DNA of 64,000 nt from Haloflavibacter putidus (GTDB taxonomy: Bacteria > Bacteroidota > Bacteroidia > Flavobacteriales > Flavobacteriaceae). The stretch covers positions 1-64,000 of the forward strand of contig NZ_VIAR01000004.1 of NCBI RefSeq assembly GCF_006546625.1. Reading direction: 5' to 3'. Below are positions 18,074-27,125 of the stretch, one piece after another; position 1 is the first letter of the stretch; each line of letters begins with the position of its first letter. The translations under genes and the position numbers were made by a program. Under the pieces are notes generated by a model that was given only the letters and a program-made list of their open reading frames with translations, made no database searches and was not told the DNA's origin.

Positions 18074-18691
18074 ATGGCAGAACTTTTAAGAGTTTATGAA
18101 GAAAACCCATCGCCAAAAGCTATAAAAAAAATAGTGGAAGTTTTAAAAAATGGCGGTTTGGTAATTTATCCTACAGATACGGTTTATGGTTTGGGCTGCG
18201 ATATTAATAATACCGCAGCTTTAGAAAAAATTGCGAAAATAAAAGGCGTGAAACTAGAGAAATCTAATTTTTCTTTTATTGTAGAAGATTTGAGCAATCT
18301 TTCTGAATACACACAACTTAACAACCAAAATTTTAAAATTTTGAAACGCAGTTTACCGGGACCGTATACTTTTATTTTGCCGGGCAGTAATAACCTGCCT
18401 TCTGTGTTCAAAAAGAAAAAAACAGTTGGGATTCGCGTTCCAGACAACGGCATTGCAAAAGCCATTGTACAAGAATTGGGCAACCCAATAGTTTCTACTT
18501 CTATAAAAGACGACGATGAGGTGTTGGAATACACCACCGATCCTGAACTTATAGCAGAAAAATGGAATAAATTGGTAGATCTGGTAGTAGATGGCGGTTA
18601 TGGAGATAATGTTGCTTCTACCGTAATAGATTTAACCGGAGAAGATCCCGTAGTAGTAAGAGAAGGAAAAGGCGATTTATCTATTTTTTAA
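18074..18691 (+). CDS. tsaC: L-threonylcarbamoyladenylate synthase (Sua5/YrdC/TsaC family)
   Basis: This enzyme makes threonylcarbamoyl-AMP from threonine, bicarbonate and ATP, the first step to the t6A base of ANN-decoding tRNAs. The 205-residue protein is a single YrdC domain with the family signature YPTDTVYGLGCD at about residues 35-46, the PGPYTFIL segment, and VGIRVPDN. The C-terminal Sua5 domain is absent, so it is the short form. It stands alone between uvrD and a terminator. Confidence 0.92.
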   Translation: MAELLRVYEENPSPKAIKKIVEVLKNGGLVIYPTDTVYGLGCDINNTAALEKIAKIKGVKLEKSNFSFIVEDLSNLSEYTQLNNQNFKILKRSLPGPYTFILPGSNNLPSVFKKKKTVGIRVPDNGIAKAIVQELGNPIVSTSIKDDDEVLEYTTDPELIAEKWNKLVDLVVDGGYGDNVASTVIDLTGEDPVVVREGKGDLSIF

Positions 18692-18716
18692 AAAATTTCA
18701 GTAGCTAAAAAACTAT

Positions 18717-18757
18717 AAAGCTATCTATAAGCTTAGAATTATAGGTAGCTTTTTTTG
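18717..18757 (+). terminator. Intrinsic terminator of tsaC
   Basis: A 14-bp stem with one G-T pair (18717-18730 with 18739-18752) around an 8-base loop, followed by a T run. Confidence 0.8.
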
Positions 18758-18839
18758 ATAGGATTTTTTTATGACTAATTACTTGATAGATGTTTATAAA
18801 AAATTGGGGGCAAAATTTTGCTAAAAGTCTATTGATAAC

Positions 18840-19745
18840 ATGTTAATTATGAGGAAATTATTCTATTTATTGTTTTTTACTAATATTTTTTTTGGAAATA
18901 CCTTTGCGCAAGATTTTATTGTGGTAGATTCTGTTAGTCAAAAACCCATTTCTTATGTAGATATACAGCTTGATAAGAAGAAAGGAATTTACTCCAATGC
19001 ATTTGGCAGGTTTGATTTATCGAAAAATATTGAAGTAGATAGTCTAAAATTTTCACACATAGGCTATCACGATTATGTGGTTGCCACCGAAGCTTTAAAG
19101 GATAGTATTTTTCTTGTTCCAAAAACAAATCGGTTAACAGAGGTAAGGATTATAAAACCCAAAAACATTAAAAAAATCGATTTTTTAAAAACAACAAAAA
19201 AGTTCGGAAGTAAACATTTAAATCCGAAGCAAGAAATTCTAGTTCACATCTAACCGAAAGAAGAAATAATGGAGAATTTTGTAAAAAAAATAAAATTTTC
19301 TTTTGATGAAAACAGTAAAGCGCTCCAAAAGTACTTAAAACGAAAATATAATATATCTCCTGAAAATCAACGAAATATACTGGCAAGGGTAAATGTTTAC
19401 CAAACACCTAAAGACAAAATTTTTAGTAGTAAACCCTTGAATATAAAATCAGGTACTAAAGAAATCATTTCGGTTAGCCTACAAAACAAACTAGTGAAGT
19501 TAAAAAAGCAAGGGTTATATTTTGGTATCGAAATTATAGGACTTGCAAATTCTAACTATAACAATGACAGCAGGATTAGGCTCCGGCCGCAACTAACCGG
19601 TAAAACTTCTGAGTTCTACGACGCTACAACTTATATTAGAAATGTTTTTGCAGATAAAAAATTAACACCTTTAAAAGATTTACTGAATTTTAAAGGCAAA
19701 GATTTTAAACGCAATCTGAATTTGTCTATAACGGTTTTTGAGTGA
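18840..19745 (+). pseudogene. Carboxypeptidase-regulatory-like secreted protein split by an in-frame stop
   Basis: Two consecutive frames in the same phase read as one 300-residue protein interrupted by TAA at 19251-19253. The first part has a signal peptide (ending FAQ) and a carboxypeptidase-regulatory-like beta domain with FGRFDL and SHIGYHDY. The second part, after the stop, has the FVKKIKF..RVNVY..LYFGIEI pattern of flavobacterial proteins with that domain. No frame change is needed: codons read LVHI-stop-PKEE. A single TTA (Leu) to TAA change would explain it. ATG 18840 or 18849 are both possible starts. Expression as two pieces from ATG 19269 cannot be excluded. Confidence 0.8.
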
Positions 19746-19760
19746 TAATTTTGAATAAAC

Positions 19761-20167
19761 TTAACTGCCACGATAAGTAGAGTAGCCAAAGGCTGAAAGC
19801 GTAATAGGAACGTGGTAATGCTGGTTTTCTGTAATATTAAAAACAACTCCTATAAAAGGATAAAAGCTTTTTTTGCCTTGGTTTTTAAAGTAGGACTCGG
19901 TATAAAAAGTAAACTTATACGTGCCGTTGTTTTCTTTAGTAAGTGGCAAAAAATTGTTTATACGACCGTTTTCCATAGTTCTCTTAGCAGAAATATATTC
20001 CCATTTACCGTTTTAGCATTCATCTTTTCCAATTTTATTTTTACGTTTTCTGCCGGTATACCTTCAGAAATGTCTAAAATATGCGTAGATAATTGATATT
20101 CTTTTTGCTGTGCAAAGCCCGCTGCACTAAGTAAAATGAATAATAGATCTAAAATTCTTTTTTTCAT
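19761..20167 (-). pseudogene. Frameshifted secreted 5-hydroxyisourate hydrolase (transthyretin-like)
   Basis: The N-terminal piece carries a signal peptide (FAQQ) and the family start LSTHILDISEGIPAENV; the C-terminal piece ends with the HIU hydrolase signature YRGS. They lie in different frames. Adding one G (minus strand) at the ACGGTAAATGG run, plus-strand position about 20008-20009, restores an open 135-residue protein through NAKTGKWEYISAKRTMENG. The enzyme hydrolyses 5-hydroxyisourate in urate breakdown; a secreted form is unusual but known. The real start is ATG 20167, not the GTG at 20176. A sequencing error in the G run is the alternative. Confidence 0.85.
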
Positions 20168-20331
20168 AACTTTCACTTTTAATTTTTTTAAAAATTTAAA
20201 AGCTTGTTGTCCTCTTAAAGGTTGAACTTTAGTTAATGTTTTCTATAAACTATTATGCCGTTACATAAAAAAATATCTGGATGAATTTTGCTTATAATTG
20301 GTCAATTTTAGAATTAGCAGGAATTAACTTC

Positions 20332-22245
20332 TTAAGCTTTATTTTTCTGAATTTCTTCTACCACATCGGGATTTAATAGAGTAGAGGTGTCTCCCATATT
20401 TTCGGTTTGGTTGGCGGCAATTTTCCGTAAAATTCTTCGCATAATTTTACCGCTTCTGGTTTTTGGCAACTCAGTCACAAATTGTATTTTTTGTGGTTTG
20501 GCAATAGCCCCAATATTTTTGGTGACTATATCGCGTATTTCTTGTTTTAAAGCATCGGAAGCGTCTTTGTGATTATACAAAATTACATAAGCATACAAAG
20601 CATTGCCTTTAACATCGTGCGGGAAGCCTACAATAGCACTTTCCGAAACTTTTTCGTGCTCGTTTATGGCATTTTCTATAGGGGCTGTTCCCAGATTATG
20701 GCCGGAAACAATTACCACATCGTCTACGCGGCCGGTAATTCTATAATTTCCAACGGCATCGCGATAGGCGCCATCTCCGGAAAAATAATAACCCGGATAG
20801 GCAGAAAAATATGTTTCTTTATAGCGTTTATGGTTGTTCCATATTGTTCTGGCAATGGCAGGCCACGGCGCTTTAATAGCTAATTTTCCTTCGGCTACTT
20901 TTCCGTCAAATTCTATTTCGTTACCATCATCGTTCATTATTGCAGGTTGTACACCTGGCAGAGGCAAAGTTGCAAAAGTTGGTCGTGTTGCTGTTACCCC
21001 AGCAAGCGGCGATATCATTATAGAACCGGTTTCTGTTTGCCACCAGGTGTCTACAATGGGACATTTTGTTTTTCCTACATTATCGTTAAACCAGTGCCAT
21101 GCTTCTTCGTTAATTGGTTCGCCTACAGAGCCTAAAACTTTTAAGGAGTCTAAATTGTGTTTTTCTACGTATTTTATGTCTTGTTTTGCCAGTGACCTAA
21201 TTGCAGTTGGCGCGGTATAAAAATGGGTGATTTTAAATTTTTCTATAATTTCCCAAAATCGGTTAAAATTAGGATAACTCGGCACCCCTTCAAACATTAC
21301 CGTGGTGGCGCCGGCGCATAACGGTCCATAAATTATATACGAATGACCGGTAATCCACCCGATATCTGCCGTACACCAATAAATATCTTTTTCGTTGGGT
21401 TGAAAGGTGTTTTGAAAAGTATAGGTAGTGCCCACCATATATCCGGCTGTGGTGTGTACCATTCCTTTTGGTTTTCCGGTAGAACCGGAAGTATATAATA
21501 TAAATAAAGGATGTTCTGCTTCTACCTCTACCGGATCGCATTCCGCGTAAGCTTTTTGCAATTCGTCAAACCAGAATTTATCGCGGCCTTCTTTCATAGG
21601 GGTAGCATTTACCGTTCTCCTATAAACGATTACTGTTTCTACAGAAGGTGTATTGTCTAGCGCTTCGTCACAAATTTCTTTGAGTTTGATAGATTTTCTG
21701 CCGCGATAATAGTCGTTGGCCGTTATGAGCATTTTACAACCAGAATCGTTTATTCTGCTTGCTACCGCCTTGCTTGAAAAACCCGCAAAAACAATAGAAT
21801 GAATGGCACCAATTCTAGCACACGCAAGCATAGCAATTGCCAGTTCGGGTATCATTGGCATATAAATACAAACCCTATCGCCCTTTTCTATGCCATTTTG
21901 TTTTAAAACATTGGCAAAGTTGCAGACTTTTACTTGCAGTTGTTTATAGGTTATGTGGCGTGATTCTTCGTTGGGGTCATTAGGCTCCCAAATTATGGCG
22001 TTTTTATTAGGATGCTTTTCTACGTGCCTGTCTAAACAATTGTGTGTAATATTTAACGTGGCACCTTCAAACCAATTTACTTCCGGCTTTTTAAAATCCC
22101 AAGAAAGTACGTTATTCCATTTCTTGTTCCAAGTAAAATTTTCGGCCACTGCTTCCCAAAAAGTTTCGGGTTCTTCTATACTTTTTCGGTAGGTTTTTTT
22201 GTATTCCGCAAAGGTTTTTATTTGCAAATTATTTTTGATTTCCAT
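20332..22245 (-). CDS. acs: Acetate--CoA ligase
   Basis: Acetyl-CoA synthetase activates acetate to acetyl-CoA through acetyl-AMP. The 637-residue length is typical. The phosphate loop YTSGSTGKPKG lies near residue 255, WWQTETG follows near 400, and the C-terminal SGKIMRR carries the conserved lysine (about residue 601) that is the acetylation-controlled catalytic site in Acs. It is a single gene. A TACATTTA box at 22274-22281 on the minus strand is a possible -7 element. Confidence 0.96.
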   Translation of the reverse strand: MEIKNNLQIKTFAEYKKTYRKSIEEPETFWEAVAENFTWNKKWNNVLSWDFKKPEVNWFEGATLNITHNCLDRHVEKHPNKNAIIWEPNDPNEESRHITYKQLQVKVCNFANVLKQNGIEKGDRVCIYMPMIPELAIAMLACARIGAIHSIVFAGFSSKAVASRINDSGCKMLITANDYYRGRKSIKLKEICDEALDNTPSVETVIVYRRTVNATPMKEGRDKFWFDELQKAYAECDPVEVEAEHPLFILYTSGSTGKPKGMVHTTAGYMVGTTYTFQNTFQPNEKDIYWCTADIGWITGHSYIIYGPLCAGATTVMFEGVPSYPNFNRFWEIIEKFKITHFYTAPTAIRSLAKQDIKYVEKHNLDSLKVLGSVGEPINEEAWHWFNDNVGKTKCPIVDTWWQTETGSIMISPLAGVTATRPTFATLPLPGVQPAIMNDDGNEIEFDGKVAEGKLAIKAPWPAIARTIWNNHKRYKETYFSAYPGYYFSGDGAYRDAVGNYRITGRVDDVVIVSGHNLGTAPIENAINEHEKVSESAIVGFPHDVKGNALYAYVILYNHKDASDALKQEIRDIVTKNIGAIAKPQKIQFVTELPKTRSGKIMRRILRKIAANQTENMGDTSTLLNPDVVEEIQKNKA

Positions 22246-22340
22246 AAAATAGCTAAAGATGTGTGATTTTAACTAAATGTATGAAAAATCCGTAAATAGC
22301 TAAAAAAACTTTGGTGTTAAATACTTGCCTGTTTGCTTAT

Positions 22341-23267
22341 TTAAAATGATTCTGCCAAATCTGCTTCTCCCCATCTAATCATTTCTTGTTCGCTCCATAA
22401 TTTTGGAAAAAACCTACGTTGTTGGTATTTTGGGTGTAAATATTTTTTCCATTCAGAACCTCCTGTGGCCGCTTTGGTTTTACCTTTTTTATCTAGATAA
22501 TGCTCGGCAGTTTTTAAATGCACTATTGGCCAATCTACATTATAGTAATGGTCAAAAGCTTTGGCTGCTTTTATTAAATCTTCAGACGGATTGGTAAAAC
22601 GCTGGATTCTTTCTGCTAAAGTTTTACCTTGAAGTTTTTTAGCCAAATCTATAAAACTCTCTAAATACTTTTCTTCAAAAAGGCGTAGGGTAAGGGTTTT
22701 TTTACCGGTTTTTCGGTTATGTCCTGCGTCTTTCCAATAAATATTTTCAAAATAATCTTCTATAGTTGGGTTTTCCGGTAGACGTTTTTTGCCTTCTTTA
22801 TTTATGAGATTTTTTATTGGGGTGCAATAGATTTCCAAATATCTAAATTGCGCACTCTGAAAACCGCTAGCAGGTGCTAATGTTGCTCTAAAGGTGTTAT
22901 AATCGTCATAATCCATTCCGTAACGCATAACATCAAAAGATGTCATTAAAAGATTGGTGTATCTTTTTAAACGCTTCAGTTTATCTATAAAAGTAGCTTC
23001 GCTTTCAATTTCATCTAAAGTAAGTTGTTTTAATTCATGAATTATCAATTTTAAGCTTAACTCGGTTATTTGGTGGTACATAATAAAGATTTCCTCATCT
23101 TTAAAATTGGTACGTGGTTTCTGTAAAGATAGCAAAGCGTCTACGTCTATATAATCCCAATAAGTAATTGGTTTGGCGTGTAAAAGTCCGTTAAGGTAAG
23201 TTTCGGGATTTTCTCCAAGGACTTTGTATTTCTTTTCTATTTGTTCATTTAGGCTCTTATCGGTCAT
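22341..23267 (-). CDS. Tryptophan 2,3-dioxygenase family protein
   Basis: A heme enzyme that opens the indole ring of tryptophan to N-formylkynurenine, the first step of the kynurenine route. The 308-residue protein has the family blocks ITYWDYIDVDALLSLQ near residue 34, MYHQITELSLKL with the distal-pocket histidine, SGFQSAQFRYLEI with the substrate-contacting arginine, and TGGSEWKKYL near the C-terminus. A perfect -7 element TATTTTTG (minus strand, 23288-23295) gives a leader of about 17 bases. No other kynurenine-pathway gene is in the window. Confidence 0.92.
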   Translation of the reverse strand: MTDKSLNEQIEKKYKVLGENPETYLNGLLHAKPITYWDYIDVDALLSLQKPRTNFKDEEIFIMYHQITELSLKLIIHELKQLTLDEIESEATFIDKLKRLKRYTNLLMTSFDVMRYGMDYDDYNTFRATLAPASGFQSAQFRYLEIYCTPIKNLINKEGKKRLPENPTIEDYFENIYWKDAGHNRKTGKKTLTLRLFEEKYLESFIDLAKKLQGKTLAERIQRFTNPSEDLIKAAKAFDHYYNVDWPIVHLKTAEHYLDKKGKTKAATGGSEWKKYLHPKYQQRRFFPKLWSEQEMIRWGEADLAESF

Positions 23268-23425
23268 AATTTAGGGTGGTTTTTTAACAAAAATATTAAA
23301 TAATATCAACTTTTGCCGTAAATTAAGCCTCGATTATCTTGTAAAACTTAGACAGAATGTACTACTTTTCTGTATTAGTTTTCTTTATAAAGAAATAAGA
23401 AGTTTTATAGCAAAATAATTCTCTC

Positions 23426-23455
23426 TTGTGCTAGAACTTCTTATTTTTACATTTG
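23426..23455 (+). promoter_or_regulatory. Promoter of trxB
   Basis: TTG (23426-23428), a 19-base spacer and a perfect TACATTTG (23448-23455). The predicted start site is about 12 bases before the trxB ATG. Confidence 0.75.
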
Positions 23456-23471
23456 CAAAAAAGACGAAAGT

Positions 23472-24443
23472 ATGGAAGAGCAATCAATAGAGAGAATAAA
23501 GTGTTTAATTATTGGCTCTGGGCCCGCAGGTTATACTGCAGCCATTTATGCCGCAAGAGCAGATTTAAAACCTGTAATGTATACAGGAATGGAGCCAGGT
23601 GGACAGCTTACTACCACAACAGAGGTAGATAACTTTCCCGGTTACCCGGAAGGTATAGACGGACCAACTATGATGGTGCAATTACAACAACAAGCAGAAA
23701 GATTTGGCACCGATGTACGCATGGGAATGGTAACCGAAGTAAAATTAAGCAAAGACCACGGTGGTATTCATAAAGCTTGTGTAGACAATAAAACTTGGGT
23801 AGAAGCAGAAACAGTAATAATTTCTACCGGTGCCACGGCAAAATATTTAGGTTTGCCAAGTGAGCAACGTTTGCGCGGAGGTGGCGTTTCGGCTTGTGCA
23901 GTTTGCGACGGTTTTTTCTATAAAGGTCAAGATGTCGCCATTGTAGGCGGCGGCGATACCGCGGCAGAAGAAGCTACCTACTTGGCAAATATTTGTAACA
24001 AAGTAACTATGTTGGTAAGAAAAGGAGAGATGCGAGCTTCAAAAGCTATGCAACACCGCGTTACCAATACAGCAAATATAGATTTGCGCTACTTTACGGA
24101 AATAGACGAAGTTATAGGGGAGCAAGTGGTAGAAGGTTTACAAATGGTAAACAACCAAACCAACGAAAAAGAAGAAATTAAAATAACCGGATTGTTTATT
24201 GCAATTGGGCATAAACCCAACACAGAAATTTTTAACGGTCAGTTAGATATGGACGAAGCCGGGTATTTATTAACTAAAAGTAAAAGTACCAAAACCAATC
24301 TTCCGGGAGTTTTTGCCAGTGGCGATGTGCAAGATAAAGAATACCGTCAAGCCGTTACTGCGGCCGGCACCGGTTGTATGGCTGCGCTAGATGCAGAACG
24401 TTATTTGGCAACTGTAGAAACAAAAGAAGAAGTGAAAGCTTAA
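23472..24443 (+). CDS. trxB: Thioredoxin-disulfide reductase
   Basis: An NADPH-dependent flavoenzyme that keeps thioredoxin reduced. The 323-residue protein has the FAD-binding GSGPAGYTAAIYAAR near residue 16, the redox-active CAVC at residues 142-145, the NADPH-binding GGGDTAAEEA near 160, and the C-terminal GVFASGDVQD FAD motif. It has its own consensus promoter and terminator. Its product should support the two MsrB enzymes encoded at the left of the window. Confidence 0.97.
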   Translation: MEEQSIERIKCLIIGSGPAGYTAAIYAARADLKPVMYTGMEPGGQLTTTTEVDNFPGYPEGIDGPTMMVQLQQQAERFGTDVRMGMVTEVKLSKDHGGIHKACVDNKTWVEAETVIISTGATAKYLGLPSEQRLRGGGVSACAVCDGFFYKGQDVAIVGGGDTAAEEATYLANICNKVTMLVRKGEMRASKAMQHRVTNTANIDLRYFTEIDEVIGEQVVEGLQMVNNQTNEKEEIKITGLFIAIGHKPNTEIFNGQLDMDEAGYLLTKSKSTKTNLPGVFASGDVQDKEYRQAVTAAGTGCMAALDAERYLATVETKEEVKA

Positions 24444-24462
24444 AGGTAAAACTTACCTACTT

Positions 24463-24510
24463 AAAAACTGCTAATTTTAAATAATACATTTAGAATTAGC
24501 AGTTTTTTTG
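24463..24510 (+). terminator. Intrinsic terminator of trxB
   Basis: A 14-bp stem (24463-24476 with 24494-24507) with a 17-base loop, followed by T residues; also A-rich on the other side. Confidence 0.8.
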
Positions 24511-24540
24511 TGGAAAAAAACGAAATGAGATAATTTTTTA

Positions 24541-24548
24541 TAACTTTA
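24541..24548 (+). promoter_or_regulatory. -7 element directly before the SerA fusion gene
   Basis: TAACTTTA, one base from consensus, ends only 4 bases before the ATG at 24553. If it is used, transcription starts at or beside the A of the start codon and the mRNA is leaderless. No -33 TTG lies at the expected distance. Confidence 0.4.
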
Positions 24549-24552
24549 GAAA

Positions 24553-26445
24553 ATGGCGGAGAATAAAAATTTTATAATAGATTTTGACAGTACTTTTACC
24601 AAAGTAGAAGGATTAGAAGCACTTGCCGAAATTGCGCTACATAACAAACCAAACAAAAAGAAGATCTTAGAAAAGATAGAAACCTTAACAGAAAAGGCTA
24701 TGCAAGGCGATATTTCTTTTCGGGAATCTTTAGAGAAGCGTTTGGCATTATTACCGGCTAATAAAGACCATTTAAAATTATTAATTGTGCGACTTCAAAA
24801 ACAAATAAGTACTTCTTTTAACAGAAATCCTACTTTTTTTACGCAGTACAAAAATTCTATTTATATTGTTTCCAGCGGATTTAAAGATTTTATTATTCCG
24901 GTAGTAGAACGTTTAGGCCTTAGCGCCAAAAATGTCTACGCCAATACATTTACCTACGATAAAGAAGGAAATATTACTGGTTTTGATGAAGATAACATTT
25001 TGTCTACCAACAATGGTAAAGTAAAACTTTTACAGCAGCTCGATTTGCAAGGCGATGTTTATGTGGTAGGCGATGGTTATACTGATTATGAAATGAAGGC
25101 AGCCGGCTTAGCCAATAAATTTTACGCCTTTACAGAAAACGTTGCCCGCGAAAAAGTAATGCACAAAGCGGATCATATTACACCTAGTTTAGACGAATTT
25201 TTATACGTACACCAAATGAATAGAACTCTCTCTTATCCTAAAAACCGGATTAAGGTTTTATTGTTAGAAAATATACACGCAGATGCTAAAAAGATTTTTG
25301 AAGAAGAAGGCTATCAAATAGAATCTTTATCAACTGCTTTAGACGAAGCAGAATTAGCCGAAAAAATAAAAGATGTCTCTATATTAGGAATACGTTCAAA
25401 AAGCCTACTAACAGAAAAAGTCTTAAAACAAGCAAAACGTCTTATTGGCGTTGGTGCTTTTTGCATCGGCACTAACCAAATAGATTTAGAAGCTTGTGCC
25501 AAAAAAGGAGTTTCGGTGTTTAATGCGCCATTTAGCAATACTAGGTCTGTGGTAGAATTAGCAATTGGCGAAATTATATTCCTATTGCGCAACTTACCAA
25601 CAAAAATGCAAGCAATGCAAGATGGTAATTGGCAGAAATCTGCACAAAACAGCTATGAAATTCGCGGTAAAAAGTTAGGAATAATTGGTTATGGAAATAT
25701 TGGTGCTCAACTCTCTGTTTTGGCAGAAAATATGGGGCTAGATGTTTATTATTACGATATCGTAGACAAACTCCCTTTAGGCAATGTAACCAAATGCAAA
25801 AGCCTGAAACAGCTTTTAACAACCTGCGATATTATTAGTTTGCATGTAGAGGGAAAAACTGAAAATAAAAATCTTCTTGGCGAAGAAGAATTAAACGCGA
25901 TGAAAAAAGGTAGTATTTTACTGAATTTGAGTAGGGGAGAGGTTGTAGATTTAAATGCCTTAAAAAAAGCACTTGAAAGCGGCAATCTAGCCGGAGCAGG
26001 AATAGATGTCTTCCCCGAAGAACCCAAAACCAATCAAGAAAAATTTACTTCTGTTTTACAAGGTATGCCAAATGTTATACTAACGCCACATATTGGTGGT
26101 AGTACAATAGAAGCTCAAGAAAATATTGCCAATTTTGTTGCTAATAAAATAATTAAGTACGTAAATACAGGAAGTAGCACGAGCAGTGTTAATTTTCCTA
26201 ATTTACAATTGCCGCAGTTACAAGATGCCCACCGTTTGCTGCATATACATTACAACCGTCCGGGAATTTTGGCCGAGATAAATTCTATATTTGGGCAGCA
26301 CAATATAAATATTGATGGGCAATACCTTAAAACCAATCAGCAAATTGGCTATGTTATTACAGATGTAAACAAAGCTTACGATGAAGCAGTGGTAAATAAA
26401 TTAAAATCTTTAGAAGGCACAATTAAATTTCGGGTGTTGTATTAA
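24553..26445 (+). CDS. serA: HAD phosphatase-phosphoglycerate dehydrogenase fusion (SerB-like/SerA)
   Basis: A 630-residue fusion. Residues 1 to about 220 form a HAD phosphatase like phosphoserine phosphatase (DFDSTFT at 10-16, SSGF, and GDGYTDYEM near 173). Residues about 230-540 are D-3-phosphoglycerate dehydrogenase (GYGNIGAQ near 378 for NAD, NLSRGEVVD, and HIGGSTIEAQ near 515 with the catalytic His). Residues about 557-630 form an ACT domain, a likely serine sensor. It would combine the first and last steps of serine synthesis; SerC is not encoded nearby. That the HAD part acts on phosphoserine is inferred. GlyA (58143) uses the product. Confidence 0.9.
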   Translation: MAENKNFIIDFDSTFTKVEGLEALAEIALHNKPNKKKILEKIETLTEKAMQGDISFRESLEKRLALLPANKDHLKLLIVRLQKQISTSFNRNPTFFTQYKNSIYIVSSGFKDFIIPVVERLGLSAKNVYANTFTYDKEGNITGFDEDNILSTNNGKVKLLQQLDLQGDVYVVGDGYTDYEMKAAGLANKFYAFTENVAREKVMHKADHITPSLDEFLYVHQMNRTLSYPKNRIKVLLLENIHADAKKIFEEEGYQIESLSTALDEAELAEKIKDVSILGIRSKSLLTEKVLKQAKRLIGVGAFCIGTNQIDLEACAKKGVSVFNAPFSNTRSVVELAIGEIIFLLRNLPTKMQAMQDGNWQKSAQNSYEIRGKKLGIIGYGNIGAQLSVLAENMGLDVYYYDIVDKLPLGNVTKCKSLKQLLTTCDIISLHVEGKTENKNLLGEEELNAMKKGSILLNLSRGEVVDLNALKKALESGNLAGAGIDVFPEEPKTNQEKFTSVLQGMPNVILTPHIGGSTIEAQENIANFVANKIIKYVNTGSSTSSVNFPNLQLPQLQDAHRLLHIHYNRPGILAEINSIFGQHNINIDGQYLKTNQQIGYVITDVNKAYDEAVVNKLKSLEGTIKFRVLY

Positions 26446-26459
26446 ATGCTTGAGATAAT

Positions 26460-27125
26460 TTACAAAAAATATGCAATACAAATCCCTAAAATAATTGATA
26501 AGGTTTTAGAAAAATCAAATTGATGGTTTTTAGAAGATTCAAACAAAATTGTTGTAGAAACATGTAAAAATATACCAATAACTAACGCATGAATGTATTT
26601 TTCAATATGTTTTAATTCTTCAAAATGTTGGTTTACATAGCTTCCTATAGGTGTCATTAAAGCAAAAATTACTAGAAATAAAATAGATTTTGTGCGACTT
26701 AGCTTTGCTTTCAGTAAAAAAGTAGAGATGATTATTGCCACCGGAATTTTATGAATTACTACTCCGAAAAGCAAATGTTCATTTTCGTGCAAGGGGTATC
26801 CTTCTATAAGCGCATGAATACACAAACTTATAAAAAGCAAATAAGGAAAGTTTTTTTGATTAGGGTCTTGGTGCATATGGCCGTGTTCTGCACCACGCGA
26901 TAAAAACTCTAAAAACACTTGCAATAAGATACCAATCATTATAAAAAGCCCAACGGTTTTAGAGTAGGATTGGTAAACTTTTGGTAAAAACTCAAACACT
27001 GTTATAGACAGCAATAAAGCGCCACTAAATGATAGCAACAATTGTATGGCAGCTTTGCCGGTTTTAATAAAATAAGCGATTAAAAAACCGATTACTACCG
27101 CCAAAATTGGTAAAATAAAACTCAT
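26460..27125 (-). CDS. ZIP family metal transporter
   Basis: A 221-residue polytopic membrane protein with about seven to eight hydrophobic helices. The ZIP metal-site motifs are present: HALIEGYPL in one helix and HKIPVAI in the next. A histidine-rich loop (GAEHGHMHQD) lies between earlier helices. It probably imports zinc or another divalent cation. The gene starts within the stop of the upstream methyltransferase gene (4-base overlap), so the two are translationally coupled. It ends 15 bases from the convergent SerA fusion gene. Confidence 0.88.
   Translation of the reverse strand: MSFILPILAVVIGFLIAYFIKTGKAAIQLLLSFSGALLLSITVFEFLPKVYQSYSKTVGLFIMIGILLQVFLEFLSRGAEHGHMHQDPNQKNFPYLLFISLCIHALIEGYPLHENEHLLFGVVIHKIPVAIIISTFLLKAKLSRTKSILFLVIFALMTPIGSYVNQHFEELKHIEKYIHALVIGIFLHVSTTILFESSKNHQFDFSKTLSIILGICIAYFL

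Noticed and set aside
18184-18537. A 117-codon minus-strand frame opposite tsaC
   Set aside because: Antisense to conserved TsaC sequence, with composition typical of a shadow frame.
20834-21220. A 128-codon frame on the plus strand inside acs
   Set aside because: It lies wholly antisense to a strongly conserved gene and has no family features or start signal; it is a shadow frame.
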